Under the pieces are notes generated by a model, which searched no databases, was not told the DNA's origin, and worked only from the letters and a program-made list of their open reading frames with translations. From positions 4,526,001-4,590,000 of the forward strand of contig NZ_JAGGMQ010000001.1 in the NCBI RefSeq assembly GCF_017875465.1: a stretch of DNA of 64,000 bases. Reading direction: 5' to 3'. The translations under genes and the position numbers were made by a program. Of the stretch, positions 29,903 through 38,991 are shown in pieces; position 1 is the stretch's first letter, and each line of letters opens with the position of its first letter. The DNA is from Winslowiella toletana (GTDB taxonomy: Bacteria; Pseudomonadota; Gammaproteobacteria; Enterobacterales; Enterobacteriaceae).

Positions 29903-30916
29903 ATGAGATATTACAGACTGGAAATCGCCGACAAATATGGCAGACCGGCAATCGCCCGCGACGGCACGTTAATCGGGCCATTCGACACATCAGTCAGTGC
30001 AGGCAGTGGGTTGCATATTGATTTCGATGCGACGATTGCCGGTTACGATATTGTTAAAAGCGGAACCAGGATTACCCTGTACGGTTTGCCCGTTTCAATG
30101 CTGAGTCAAAGCGTCCAGCTTAGCGGATACTATTTAAAACTTAAGGCCGGTTTTACTGCGGGATTGCCTTTAGCGAATCGGAATCAGGCAGACTGGATAA
30201 TCAGTGGTGAGATTTATAACTGTTATGCGAACTGGATCGGTACAGAACAGTCACTGAATTTTATCGTTAACCCCTGTCCGCTATTTAACGACGAAGGGCA
30301 AGCGCTCTGTATTACGCTGTCGGGAAAGAAAGGGGATAATCTTGGTGAGGTGGTGAAACAGGCGCTAAAAGGAGCTTACCCAAACACTGATGTGATAACC
30401 ACAGTCAGCAACAAATTAGCATTACCAGAGGATGCCACTGGCGTTTGCCCACGAATGGAACCATTTTCCACCATGGTACGCAGTCTGTCGAAAAGTATCA
30501 TTAAAGACGATGGCTATAGCGGCGTGCAGATCGTGAGGCAAAACGGGGCTATTCATATTTTCGATAACTGGTGGGTTAGCAGGGACGACGCTAAACAGAT
30601 ATTGCCGCAGGAATTAATCGGCCAGCCAACATGGGCAGGATTGAACCAGGTTTCTTTTACATGCCCTTTAAGAGCCGATCTGCGCTGTGGCGAAAAGATT
30701 AGCCTGCCGCAAAATATTATTTCCGGCCCTTCATCTTTGCTGTCGGTTAATAACCAACACTCCAGCCCCATGCTGCGGAATAATGTGAATTTCTCCGGAA
30801 TATTTTTGATTTCCTCTGTGCGTCATGTCGGCAAGTACCTTTTAGCTGACAGCAGTAATGCCTGGGTTACCATTTATGAAGCGCTTGCGCAGCATCGTGA
30901 GGCCGAAAATGAGTGA
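29903..30916 (+). CDS. Baseplate hub protein (gpD/gp27-like)
   Basis: 337-residue beta-rich protein located immediately before the spike gene, the normal place for the hub (P2 gpD, Mu gp44). Segments such as GLHIDFDATIAGYD and ITLYGLPVSMLSQ near the N terminus match the strand pattern of hub proteins that form the first ring below the tube. It overlaps the next gene by eight bases (ATGAGTGA). Confidence 0.62.
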   Translation: MRYYRLEIADKYGRPAIARDGTLIGPFDTSVSAGSGLHIDFDATIAGYDIVKSGTRITLYGLPVSMLSQSVQLSGYYLKLKAGFTAGLPLANRNQADWIISGEIYNCYANWIGTEQSLNFIVNPCPLFNDEGQALCITLSGKKGDNLGEVVKQALKGAYPNTDVITTVSNKLALPEDATGVCPRMEPFSTMVRSLSKSIIKDDGYSGVQIVRQNGAIHIFDNWWVSRDDAKQILPQELIGQPTWAGLNQVSFTCPLRADLRCGEKISLPQNIISGPSSLLSVNNQHSSPMLRNNVNFSGIFLISSVRHVGKYLLADSSNAWVTIYEALAQHREAENE

Positions 30917-31613
30917 TGCGCAGAAATTCCCCTTTGCTAAAGCACTAACCAATATTCTCACCACTGCGGGGCAGAATAATGACGCGTTACGCGGCCGTGC
31001 ATTACCCTGCCATGTAGTGGCAGTAAAAGGGCAGATTGTTACTGTCCAGTTCGATCTGCTGCCTGAGGGGGTTCACTACCCGCAGATAACCATACCGATC
31101 GCAACCTTTGCTTATATTCGCTATCCGGTTCAGCCCGGTGATAAAGGTGTCACGATTCCCGCCGATGTCTCGCTACGCGGGGTATCCGGTTTGGGTACAG
31201 GCATTGCCAGCCTGTCTCTGTCGCCTTCACTGACGCCGCTGTTTTTTGTTCCGCTCGCTAACGTCAACTGGTCTGATGAAGACTCACAAAAGGTCACCCT
31301 GTATGGCCCGGAAGGGGTGATTTGTAAAACTGTTGGCGGGGATGCATCGGTAATCATTGAGCCAGGTAAAGTGACACTGAAAGCTGCCCATATCTGCCTT
31401 GAAGGGACAATTCATCTTAACGGCCAGATTGTTCAGGATGCAGAGCAGATTAGCGGCGATACTGCCGCATCACTAATTGGCCCGCTCAGCGTACAGCACG
31501 ATGCAATCATCAACGGTGTCAGCGTCAGCCAGCACGGCCATGACATCAAAAATGTGCAGGGCGGTAGCAGCACCATTACTTCAGAAAAACCCAATTCCGG
31601 AGGCAGGCAATGA
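30909..31613 (+). CDS. Membrane-puncturing spike (gpV/Gp138-like)
   Basis: 234-residue spike. The N-terminal OB-fold part (about 1-130) is followed by a repetitive beta-helix-like stretch (KVTLYGPEGV, GKVTLKAAHICLEGTIHLNG). The tip carries SVSQHGHDIKNVQGG. The HGH motif is the iron-binding apex seen in P2 gpV-type spikes. The start MSDAQKFPF at 30,909 is chosen because it overlaps the hub stop. The ORF upstream of it has no ribosome site. Confidence 0.75.
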   Translation: MSDAQKFPFAKALTNILTTAGQNNDALRGRALPCHVVAVKGQIVTVQFDLLPEGVHYPQITIPIATFAYIRYPVQPGDKGVTIPADVSLRGVSGLGTGIASLSLSPSLTPLFFVPLANVNWSDEDSQKVTLYGPEGVICKTVGGDASVIIEPGKVTLKAAHICLEGTIHLNGQIVQDAEQISGDTAASLIGPLSVQHDAIINGVSVSQHGHDIKNVQGGSSTITSEKPNSGGRQ

Positions 31614-31957
31614 GAACCTGGGGAAGAATCACTGACGAACACGGTCAGGCAAAATGGATTGCGGTGGAAGCCGATGAGAAAGGGGATTTCTCCTGGGGCT
31701 GGTTAACCACGCTGATCCAGACGCTAAAACTTAGCCTGGGTGAATCCCCGTTCTACGCCCAGTACGGTATGCCGACGCAGCAGTCAATCGTTACGCAAAT
31801 ACATCCCGATTACTATGTCAACATCACGCAGCAGCAGTTTGCTGGCTACTTTGCCTCGTTATCGATCAGCAAAACAGAGGGGGCTGACCGTCCCACTTAT
31901 GAGATACAAGCCGTGTTTCTTAACGGAGCATCATTCAGCGAGCGTATCGCGGTTTAG
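31610..31957 (+). CDS. Baseplate wedge protein (gp25/gpW-like)
   Basis: 115-residue protein with LKLSLGESPFYAQYGMP near residue 42 and a C-terminal PTYEIQAVFLNG strand. Size, context and motif match gp25-type wedge proteins, which start sheath polymerisation. It overlaps the spike stop by four bases. A 119-base gap with no evident gene or terminator then separates it from the gpJ gene. Confidence 0.68.
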   Translation: MRTWGRITDEHGQAKWIAVEADEKGDFSWGWLTTLIQTLKLSLGESPFYAQYGMPTQQSIVTQIHPDYYVNITQQQFAGYFASLSISKTEGADRPTYEIQAVFLNGASFSERIAV

Positions 31958-32076
31958 TCCTGAAGCTGACTAACCCTGCACCATTACCGCGATAAAGGTA
32001 AATGGATTGCTGATTAATCTCGGTGAAATATTGGTTCCATCTCGTTAAACATCCTTATGCATATAACAGGTAATCT

Positions 32077-33303
32077 ATGTCAGATCTCCCCGTCATTATT
32101 ACTCAATCCGGCGCACAACCCACACCGCCCAGGACATTGCTGTCCAACCTTATTACCCATGTTGCCGCAATCGTCCCCGGTTACACTGCAAATCTGCCTG
32201 CTGGTTTAATTACTGATTTAGCCAGCACGGCCACCGGTGCAATTGCCCTTATCGACAGCGCGATGGTAGAGACTATTAACGCCGTCACGCCCTACGGTGC
32301 TAATCTGCCAATGCTGATGCAGCTGGGGCATATCTACGGCATTCCGCAGGGAAAAGGCTATAATACCTCGGTTAATGTCACCTTTATAAGCCTGCCGGGG
32401 TTTGTGATCCCCAAAGGTTTTATTGTTTCTGATGGAAACTACCAGTATGTGGTACAAAATAATACTGTGGTGCCAACCGGCGGGCAAACGAAGCCCGTTT
32501 ACTGTCTGGCGACAACCGGAGGGAGCTGGGCGGTGCCTGCCGGCTCGGTCACGCAGATTATTACCTCAGTGCCCGGCACCATTACTTTGACTTGTACCAA
32601 CGTCACTGCGGGGGTTCCCGGCGCGGAGAAACAGTCCGAATCCTCGTATCGCGCTCAGGTTATGCAGGCCGGGATGGTAACCGCTCAGGGAGTGCCTGGC
32701 TTTCTGAAAACCCTGCTGCAAAAAGTATCCGGCGTTAAAAGTAATCTGATCGCCTACAGGAATGTGAGCACCGGCAAATGGGCGCTTATTGTCGGCGGCG
32801 GCGATCCCTACGAAGTCGGACTGGCCGTCTATAATGCTATCCCTGATATTTCGGTTCTGACTGCGGACGTGCTCGATGGCGAGGGGAATAAACCCGATAG
32901 TATTACCATTACAATAACGGATTATCCGGATAACTATAATATACCGGTTATCCTGCCGACGTCGCAAATGGCATCGGTGATCCTCACATGGAATATTCGG
33001 GTTGCTGATCAACTGGATCCTGATAGCGTCTCTGTCGTCGCCATTACGCCACTGGTGGACTATATCAATGATATTCCCATCGGCGAGCCGATAAACACAT
33101 ATCAGATCAAGTCGATATTTCTCAGCGCAATCTCGCCCCTGATCAGCCCTACGCAGATATCACTGATTGACGTCAGTATCGGTATCAACGGCGTTGTTGT
33201 CCCACCCTTGACCGGGACGGGGCTGATATACGGTGGTGAGTATGGTTATTTCACCACAGACCCATCACGCGTTACGGTGCAACGATATGGCAAATCCGAT
33301 TGA
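32077..33303 (+). CDS. Baseplate J/gp47-like wedge protein
   Basis: 408-residue protein with the gpJ-like order: an N-terminal helical domain, ITSVPGTITLTCTNVTAGVPGAEKQSESSYRAQV region near 165-195 (turn followed by 'E-S-x-x-x-Y/F-R-x-R' pattern), and a beta-rich C-terminal domain. It connects hub to wedge in the baseplate. The next gene begins 17 bases before its stop. Confidence 0.75.
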   Translation: MSDLPVIITQSGAQPTPPRTLLSNLITHVAAIVPGYTANLPAGLITDLASTATGAIALIDSAMVETINAVTPYGANLPMLMQLGHIYGIPQGKGYNTSVNVTFISLPGFVIPKGFIVSDGNYQYVVQNNTVVPTGGQTKPVYCLATTGGSWAVPAGSVTQIITSVPGTITLTCTNVTAGVPGAEKQSESSYRAQVMQAGMVTAQGVPGFLKTLLQKVSGVKSNLIAYRNVSTGKWALIVGGGDPYEVGLAVYNAIPDISVLTADVLDGEGNKPDSITITITDYPDNYNIPVILPTSQMASVILTWNIRVADQLDPDSVSVVAITPLVDYINDIPIGEPINTYQIKSIFLSAISPLISPTQISLIDVSIGINGVVVPPLTGTGLIYGGEYGYFTTDPSRVTVQRYGKSD

Positions 33304-33913
33304 TAAAATCATTCCATCCTATCCATTTGTGCAATACAACGATGATCCAAATGTTGTGGCCTTTTTTACTGCATACAACACAATGGCGCAACACTACCTG
33401 ACCGCATTTAATAAACTGACATTACCTTACTGGCCAGACGATGGTATCAATGGCTATCTGCTCGACTGGATTACAGCAGGTATATATGGACATGGCAGAC
33501 CGTATCTGAAAATTTCCACGGAAAGTATAGCGAAGGGAGCCTATAACAGCGTGGAGTATAACACGGTCCCTTATGCAAAATTAAAAAGCTACTGGCCGGG
33601 ACAAACACAATATCTGCCAGATGAATACTTTAAGCGCATACTGACGTGGAATTTTTATAAAGGGGATGGTTTTCAGTTTTGTACCGGCTGGTTAAAGCGG
33701 CGTATAGCAAGGTTTATATATGGCAAGTCAGGTGGGGATTTTACCCTTCAGAGTGCATTCAATATCAGTGTGTCGAGTTCAGCCGGAACCTTTAATCTCA
33801 CGGTGCCTGAATATGGTGACGGGGTTGGGCAATTTCTGAAAACGGCAATTGAGCAAGGGTTAGTTAATCTTCCCTTTATTTACACCTTCAATGTGACGGT
33901 AAATAAACCATGA
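33287..33913 (+). CDS. gpI-like tail protein (DUF2612 type)
   Basis: 208-residue protein that follows gpJ, the usual place of gpI-like proteins connecting the baseplate to the fibre. The start MANPIDKIIPSYPFVQYND is chosen because it opens the conserved part; the longer ORF runs back into the gpJ gene. A conserved core includes WPDDGINGYLLDWITAGIYG. It overlaps the fibre gene by four bases. Confidence 0.65.
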   Translation: MANPIDKIIPSYPFVQYNDDPNVVAFFTAYNTMAQHYLTAFNKLTLPYWPDDGINGYLLDWITAGIYGHGRPYLKISTESIAKGAYNSVEYNTVPYAKLKSYWPGQTQYLPDEYFKRILTWNFYKGDGFQFCTGWLKRRIARFIYGKSGGDFTLQSAFNISVSSSAGTFNLTVPEYGDGVGQFLKTAIEQGLVNLPFIYTFNVTVNKP

Positions 33914-35154
33914 TTACAGGATTCGGTAATAATGTGGTGTCTTCGCTCGCATCTGATATCACCGCGACACAGACAATATTTGCAGTAAAACCTGGCTCAG
34001 GCGAGCAGTTTGCTAAATTGTTGACGACGGATATTGCCAATCCCGACAGTCTGCATCGAATTTATGCAAAGCTTACGCTCACGGATGCTCAGCAAACCGT
34101 GTTTGAAATCTGCCATCTGATGGCGGTATCACAGGACGCCTTAACCGTCATTCGCGGACAGGAGGGAACCAGGGCGAAGGGCTGGTCGTTAAATGATGCG
34201 GTAGCAAACTTTGCGACACGCGGTTCCGAACAAAATTATGTGCAGATTGAGCAGCTGCAGGCGGGAGACTTCACGACCGCCAGCGCGGGCGGCACGGCGA
34301 ACGCCCTGACGGTTTCTCTGCCCTCAACGTATTTTAATAACAGCGCGACAGACTGGCAGTTAAAAACGCCGCTGATTATTACCCCGACAGCAGCGAATAC
34401 GGGGAGCGCTACATTGCAGGTAACGCTTTCAGGGATCGTACTCGGCATATTTCCACTGTATAAAGGTAACCGAAGGGAACTTGATAGCGGTGATTTAGTC
34501 AGTGGGGTGCCGTTTTGCTGTTTACTCGATCAGAGCAAAGAATTCTTTAATGTGATAAACCCTACCGCTTTATATCACTATTCGGTTGATCAGATGTACC
34601 CAGTAGGAATCGTGACCTGGTTTGCACAGAATAAAAATCCGAACCTATTATTCCCCGGCACAAGCTGGGTATATATCGGTGAGAACAGAACGATACGCTT
34701 AGCAAGGGCAGATGGCGCCGATATTATGACAACCGGCGGTGCTGATGCCGTTACGCTGGCTTCTGGGAATTTACCGGCACATAGTCATAGTTTCTCGGCT
34801 AATACCAGCAGCTTTGATTACGGTACGAAGACCAGCAGTAGTTTTGACTATGGGACCAAAACGACTAACTCTGCGGGGGCGCATACCCATAATGCCTGGC
34901 AGTTTACCTTAGATGGGGCGGTACAAAGTTACAGAATTTCTTTGCATGATCGATGGTTCGGCAATAACGTGGCCGCTACCAATAGCGCGGGAGCGCATAC
35001 GCATACTGTCGCTATCGGGGCGCACACCCATACAACAGGCATAGGTGCGCATGCTCATAGCGTATCAGGAACAACCGAAAACACTGGAGGCGATAGTGCA
35101 TTTTCGGTTGTTAACACCTTTGTGAAACTTATGGGGTGGTACAGAAGCGCCTGA
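33910..35154 (+). CDS. Tail fibre / receptor-binding protein
   Basis: 414-residue fibre. The N-terminal 150 residues probably bind the baseplate. Residues about 245-414 form a tip with a repeated SFDYGTKT motif and five HxH pairs (HSH, HTH three times, HAH). This resembles the iron-coordinating needle tip of T4 gp37-like fibres. The C terminus FVKLMGWYRSA is also typical of such fibres. It determines which cells the particle kills. No fibre-assembly chaperone follows. Confidence 0.75.
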   Translation: MITGFGNNVVSSLASDITATQTIFAVKPGSGEQFAKLLTTDIANPDSLHRIYAKLTLTDAQQTVFEICHLMAVSQDALTVIRGQEGTRAKGWSLNDAVANFATRGSEQNYVQIEQLQAGDFTTASAGGTANALTVSLPSTYFNNSATDWQLKTPLIITPTAANTGSATLQVTLSGIVLGIFPLYKGNRRELDSGDLVSGVPFCCLLDQSKEFFNVINPTALYHYSVDQMYPVGIVTWFAQNKNPNLLFPGTSWVYIGENRTIRLARADGADIMTTGGADAVTLASGNLPAHSHSFSANTSSFDYGTKTSSSFDYGTKTTNSAGAHTHNAWQFTLDGAVQSYRISLHDRWFGNNVAATNSAGAHTHTVAIGAHTHTTGIGAHAHSVSGTTENTGGDSAFSVVNTFVKLMGWYRSA

Positions 35155-36180
35155 TTATGTCTGGTTGTGAGCCAGAACGCGTGAGCGCAATGCAATAAAT
35201 CGGTTGTAAACCTCATCAACGCTCAATAACCCGACATTCCTTTCCGGAGCCTCTAACATTTCGTTTGCAACCCCCCATGGTCCCCAGAACCAGGCGTCGC
35301 TGTCGCCAAACATGGCAACAGTCGGGACGCCAGCCCCAGCAGCAATATGCAATGCACCTCCGTCGCTTGTAAGGATCTGATCGCAGAGTGACATTGCCGC
35401 CATCAGCTCTCTGAGGCTTTTAGTCTCGACAGCAGTGATAAACGAACCCTCTAATGCCGCGATGATTTGCTGTGCTTTATTATCATCCCCGGGGTGCTCT
35501 TTATTACTGGTTTTGCCTGGTGACCAAAAGAGCAGAATATGGCATTTTTCACGCTGGTTCAGCCGCTGCGCGATTTCGACGAATTTTTCTGCCTGCCAGC
35601 GTTGCATTGGCTTTCTGGCGCTGATCTGTAACCCATACACTGGCAAATTTTCAGGAATGGACAGTCGGGTTTGTATGAAGCTGATTTCCTCCGCTGTGAT
35701 ATAAAGCTCCAGTGGCCCTGGCTCCCGGTAAACGCCGATGGGTTTTGCCAGTTCGGCAAGTAACTGTACGATATGACGCCTTTCTGTCGGCTGCGGGATA
35801 AGGTCTGTAATCGCCGCCGGTGAATTATTACCGATAGCGATTACCCTTTTGGCGCCGGATAATCTGGCCCACTGAAGAGGGCGTTTATCCCATTTTTCGC
35901 GTGCGATTATCGCCACATCATAACGTGCAAGCCGCAACTCAACACAGGTTTTCAGACGGCGCAGGATCACGCCCAATGCTGACTGGTGAGGTTTACGATG
36001 GTGTAGTTTGCTATAAAGATGTCTGCGTCCAATATGCGGATTATTGTCCAGAACAGATTGATTGTAGGTATTAACTAAAACATCGACTTTAGTGCCGTAA
36101 ACATGCGCGATGCAGGCTATCAGCGGAGTGGTTAACACTAAATCACCGATGTTATCCCTGCGTATAATAAGTATTTTCAT
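35155..36180 (-). CDS. Glycosyltransferase family 9 (heptosyltransferase-like)
   Basis: 341-residue GT-B enzyme related to WaaC/WaaF/WaaQ. It opens MKILIIRRDNIGDLVLTTPL (the N-terminal GT9 signature) and has the sugar-nucleotide site SDGGALHIAAGAGVPTVAMF near residue 275. Such enzymes add heptose-like sugars to LPS core in the cytoplasm. It is convergent with the fibre gene with no gap, which suggests it belongs to the tailocin locus. The start at 36,180 has AAAGGA upstream; a 56-codon longer frame exists but a related sequence elsewhere shows stops there. Confidence 0.85.
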   Translation of the reverse strand: MKILIIRRDNIGDLVLTTPLIACIAHVYGTKVDVLVNTYNQSVLDNNPHIGRRHLYSKLHHRKPHQSALGVILRRLKTCVELRLARYDVAIIAREKWDKRPLQWARLSGAKRVIAIGNNSPAAITDLIPQPTERRHIVQLLAELAKPIGVYREPGPLELYITAEEISFIQTRLSIPENLPVYGLQISARKPMQRWQAEKFVEIAQRLNQREKCHILLFWSPGKTSNKEHPGDDNKAQQIIAALEGSFITAVETKSLRELMAAMSLCDQILTSDGGALHIAAGAGVPTVAMFGDSDAWFWGPWGVANEMLEAPERNVGLLSVDEVYNRFIALRSRVLAHNQT

Positions 36181-36554
36181 TCCCATTCCTTTGGTATTGA
36201 AGAGAAGAAACAACCTGTTTCTTGTCAGGCGTTTTTTATAAAATCGTCTGAAGATTCTACCAGCGGACAGGCGCGATAAAAATGCTGCCTCGTTTCGGCA
36301 TGCTGATAAAAATGAGATCAATTTATAGCTATGATAATTATAAATCATCCATTATTATCATTGGGGTTAAAATTACGCGTAATATATGTGTATTCTAACT
36401 GGATGAATATGGCTGCTGAGTATATCGCACCCTGATTTATTAAATGCAGGGTAATAGCTTAATCTAGCGAAAACATTACTCGGGGGCGTTACATGATATG
36501 GTCTGGCTGCAGGCGGCGTTTGCGAAAGTGCCGTAAGTGAGATTAGTAAGTGAT

Positions 36555-36591
36555 GCCGAAATCCTGCTGATAAATGGCGCAGAATTTCGGC
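36555..36591. terminator. Strong hairpin without T-tract
   Basis: GCCGAAATCCTGC (36,555-36,567) pairs with GCAGAATTTCGGC (36,579-36,591), 13 bp with one G-T wobble, 11-base loop. It lies just after the cold-shock gene (minus strand) and before the GT9 promoter area. Confidence 0.5.
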
Positions 36592-36597
36592 ACAGGT

Positions 36598-37080
36598 TCA
36601 GAGCTTGAGCATTTTCACCGTGGCATCCACGTCAATCTCATCTTCTGAGAAGATTAATGTCGTCCCCTGGAAAGTGGTAATCGCCAGTTTTTTCAGTGAG
36701 CGCATTTCACCCGGCTTAGCGGATGATTTCGGCCTGATACTACTCATCAACACCCCTACAGACAGCACCGCATTTTCTTTATCAATACGGGTATCGGCAG
36801 GCACTTCTTCGCTGTAAACCACGTAAGACTTGAGCGAGGTAAGCTTAAGGCGCTCACCTGCGATATAGATGTATTTGCTTTCCGCTGCGACTTTCACCGC
36901 ATAAGCTGATAAACCCTTGTTATTCGTCGTAGGTTCAAAAGTCACCGCCGCATCTTTCTTAATCAGCTCAGGATTGGCGACCTTTATCACATGAAAATAT
37001 CGGTTATCACCGTTCTCATCTTTGATAAATCCAAAACCTTTATCTTTAAACCAGGTTGTGATCGTTCCGTTCATCGCCAT
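36598..37080 (-). CDS. Cold-shock-domain protein
   Basis: 160-residue protein with an N-terminal CspA-type domain, NGTITTWFKDKGFGFIKDEN (RNP1-like KGFGFI), followed by a C-terminal half of about 90 residues that is unlike classical Csp proteins. Such two-part proteins occur in several enterobacteria; the C-terminal role is unknown. It probably binds single-stranded nucleic acid. An ATG two codons downstream (MNGTITT) is an alternative start. Confidence 0.78.
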   Translation of the reverse strand: MAMNGTITTWFKDKGFGFIKDENGDNRYFHVIKVANPELIKKDAAVTFEPTTNNKGLSAYAVKVAAESKYIYIAGERLKLTSLKSYVVYSEEVPADTRIDKENAVLSVGVLMSSIRPKSSAKPGEMRSLKKLAITTFQGTTLIFSEDEIDVDATVKMLKL

Positions 37081-37412
37081 TACCGCCTGTTAAATCGTTT
37101 ATCTACTCAGTTTTTGCAGCGCGCAGTGTAAAACACATTGCCTGCGCAGACTACGTCTTTGGTTTAAGTCTGGATGATAAATTTCAGGTACGCGAGGGGC
37201 GACTGCAGGTGAAGTTGTAAGCGACGTAAGGTGAAATGCTGTGCTCAGATTGAATCTGACCAATGGCAAGCGCGAGAAACGGGCATTTTGCGGGATTCAT
37301 AACCTGATATGATCGCGAAATAACAGGGCTTCGGCATCTGCCGGACGGCCAGATTCGCCTGTCGGCTGAAAATTAGTTATTATCCGCTCCCACTCTCCAG
37401 CCGGGCAGCCTG
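37081..37412. other. Intergenic region between cold-shock gene and RluA-like gene
   Basis: 332 bases between divergent genes that must hold both promoters. No ORF, repeat or clear hairpin was recognised. The segment just upstream of 37,080 probably carries the long 5' leader usual for cold-shock genes, but no cold box was identified by eye. Confidence 0.4.
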
Positions 37413-38111
37413 ATGTCTGTGATTTACGATAGCTTTATTGCCCCGCCGTGCCATGAGCAGATAGAGATTCTCTATCAGGATGAGCATCTGGTGCTGATTA
37501 ATAAACCCGCCGGGCTGCTCAGCCTCTCAGGGAAAAATCCACAAAATCTCGACTCGGTACATCGTCGGCTGGTTCAGATTTTTCCCGGCTGCACCCTGGT
37601 CCATCGCCTTGATTTCGGGACTTCCGGGTTGATGGTGGTTGCCCGCAATAAGGCTGTTAATGCCGCCCTCTGTCAGCAGTTCAGTCAGCGCACAGTGACC
37701 AAAGTGTACAGCGCATTGCTCTGCGGACATCTGGATAAAAATGAAGGGGTGATAGACGCTGCGATTGCCAAAGACCCGGCGCTGTTCCCGCTGATGTCGA
37801 TTTGCTCAATCCATGGTAAGCCCGCTCGCTCCCGCTATCGGGTCGTTGAACGCTTTTATCATGAGCAGGAAGACAAAAGATTACTGCCGTTGACGCGAGT
37901 ACAGTTAACGCCAGAGACCGGGCGCACCCATCAATTACGCATTCATTGCCAGCAGCTGGGCCATCCTATTTTGGGCTGCGATCTGTATGGCGGTCGTCTG
38001 CTGGCAGGTGCTGAACAGACGCCGCGGCTGATGCTGCACGCCAGTGAGTTGCATTTCGTTCATCCCATCAGCGAAGAGCGAATCAACGCCCGCCATGCCT
38101 GCCCGTTCTGA
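37413..38111 (+). CDS. RluA-family pseudouridine synthase
   Basis: 232-residue enzyme with no S4 domain. It contains YQDEHLVLINKPAGLLSL at the N terminus, the catalytic Asp motif HRLDFGTSGLMVVARN near residue 66 and the RTHQLRIHCQQLGHPILGC motif near 170. It matches the short RluA-type subgroup of enterobacteria, which targets rRNA or tRNA uridines; its exact target cannot be read from sequence. It is convergent with yaiL. Confidence 0.88.
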   Translation: MSVIYDSFIAPPCHEQIEILYQDEHLVLINKPAGLLSLSGKNPQNLDSVHRRLVQIFPGCTLVHRLDFGTSGLMVVARNKAVNAALCQQFSQRTVTKVYSALLCGHLDKNEGVIDAAIAKDPALFPLMSICSIHGKPARSRYRVVERFYHEQEDKRLLPLTRVQLTPETGRTHQLRIHCQQLGHPILGCDLYGGRLLAGAEQTPRLMLHASELHFVHPISEERINARHACPF

Positions 38112-38229
38112 CCGCGGAAGTCTCTGTAACGATGTCGCCGCGAAGACGCCGGGCGTGGCGGCAGAATGGATACGAAAATGCCTGATCAAGGGATTTCGAT
38201 TGTACAAACCCGACATCTGCAAAAATGAA

Positions 38230-38769
38230 TTACCACATCAAATCATCAGGCACTTTAAAATCAGCATACGGATCTTCTTCATCCTGCTCTTCCTGACTCA
38301 GCGCACTGTTTAAGATAATACTGTTCGCATCTCGCTGCGCAATTTTATCAGCTACGCTCGCAGGAATAATCGCGTATTCACTCTTACCACTTTTATCAAC
38401 AACCAGACGCGCGATGGCGAGACGACCACTAATCAGCTGAGTCTGAGTAGTCTTATCCACAAATATTTTTTTAATTAAATTATTATCAGTGAAGTTGAAA
38501 CCAATATCACCTTTTGAAACGTCGATTCTGTTCATTTCAATCAGCTGCTTCACCTGATGCTCATATTCTTTAGATAAAACAGCTTGTTTCTGTTGTTCGC
38601 TTAGCTGTTTATCACGCTCAAGTTGTGCTTGTTTATTTTCTTCCACCGCCTCTCTTGCCTCACGAGCCTGAACCCGGGATTTTTTAGCGGTTCTCTGGAC
38701 TTTGGCCATTTTTTTGCTGGTCACTAATCCAGCTTTTAGCATCTGCTCTTGTAAGGTGAGTTTTGTCAT
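38230..38769 (-). CDS. yaiL: YaiL/DUF2058 family protein
   Basis: 179-residue protein with a basic, coiled-coil N-terminal half (MTKLTLQEQMLKAGLVTSKK, then many K/R/E residues to about 75) and a C-terminal globular half ending DPYADFKVPDDLMW. This is the typical YaiL arrangement (about 179 residues in E. coli), associated with nucleic acids; function poorly known. In E. coli the gene lies elsewhere, so this is not core synteny. Confidence 0.88.
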   Translation of the reverse strand: MTKLTLQEQMLKAGLVTSKKMAKVQRTAKKSRVQAREAREAVEENKQAQLERDKQLSEQQKQAVLSKEYEHQVKQLIEMNRIDVSKGDIGFNFTDNNLIKKIFVDKTTQTQLISGRLAIARLVVDKSGKSEYAIIPASVADKIAQRDANSIILNSALSQEEQDEEDPYADFKVPDDLMW

Positions 38770-38991
38770 CTTCGTATCTAAACCAGTTGAATAATTTGTG
38801 GGATTATACCTGTATTTCCTGAGTCTGCACCAGACCGCAGGAGCTGATCACTGTGTGGTGGCATGAGCGGCTCTCAGGATCAGAGACAAATCTATCGCCA
38901 GAAGCGCGTGGCAGTCTGTAACATCAGATTGTACTCAAATCAGCGAAAGTGTCAGATCGAGCTTGAGTCAGTATACCGAACAGCCTGAACA
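38770..38991. other. Intergenic segment upstream of yaiL
   Basis: Holds the yaiL promoter side and no clear gene. A plus-strand frame running 38,963-39,247 is antisense to the glycosyltransferase relic described separately and is not believed to be real. Confidence 0.4.

Noticed and set aside
20691..36180. Complete prophage, or a type VI secretion or eCIS system
   Set aside because: No integrase, terminase, portal or capsid for a prophage; no ClpV, TssJLM membrane complex or AAA+ ATPase typical of T6SS/eCIS. Gene order and lambdoid control fit a phage tail.
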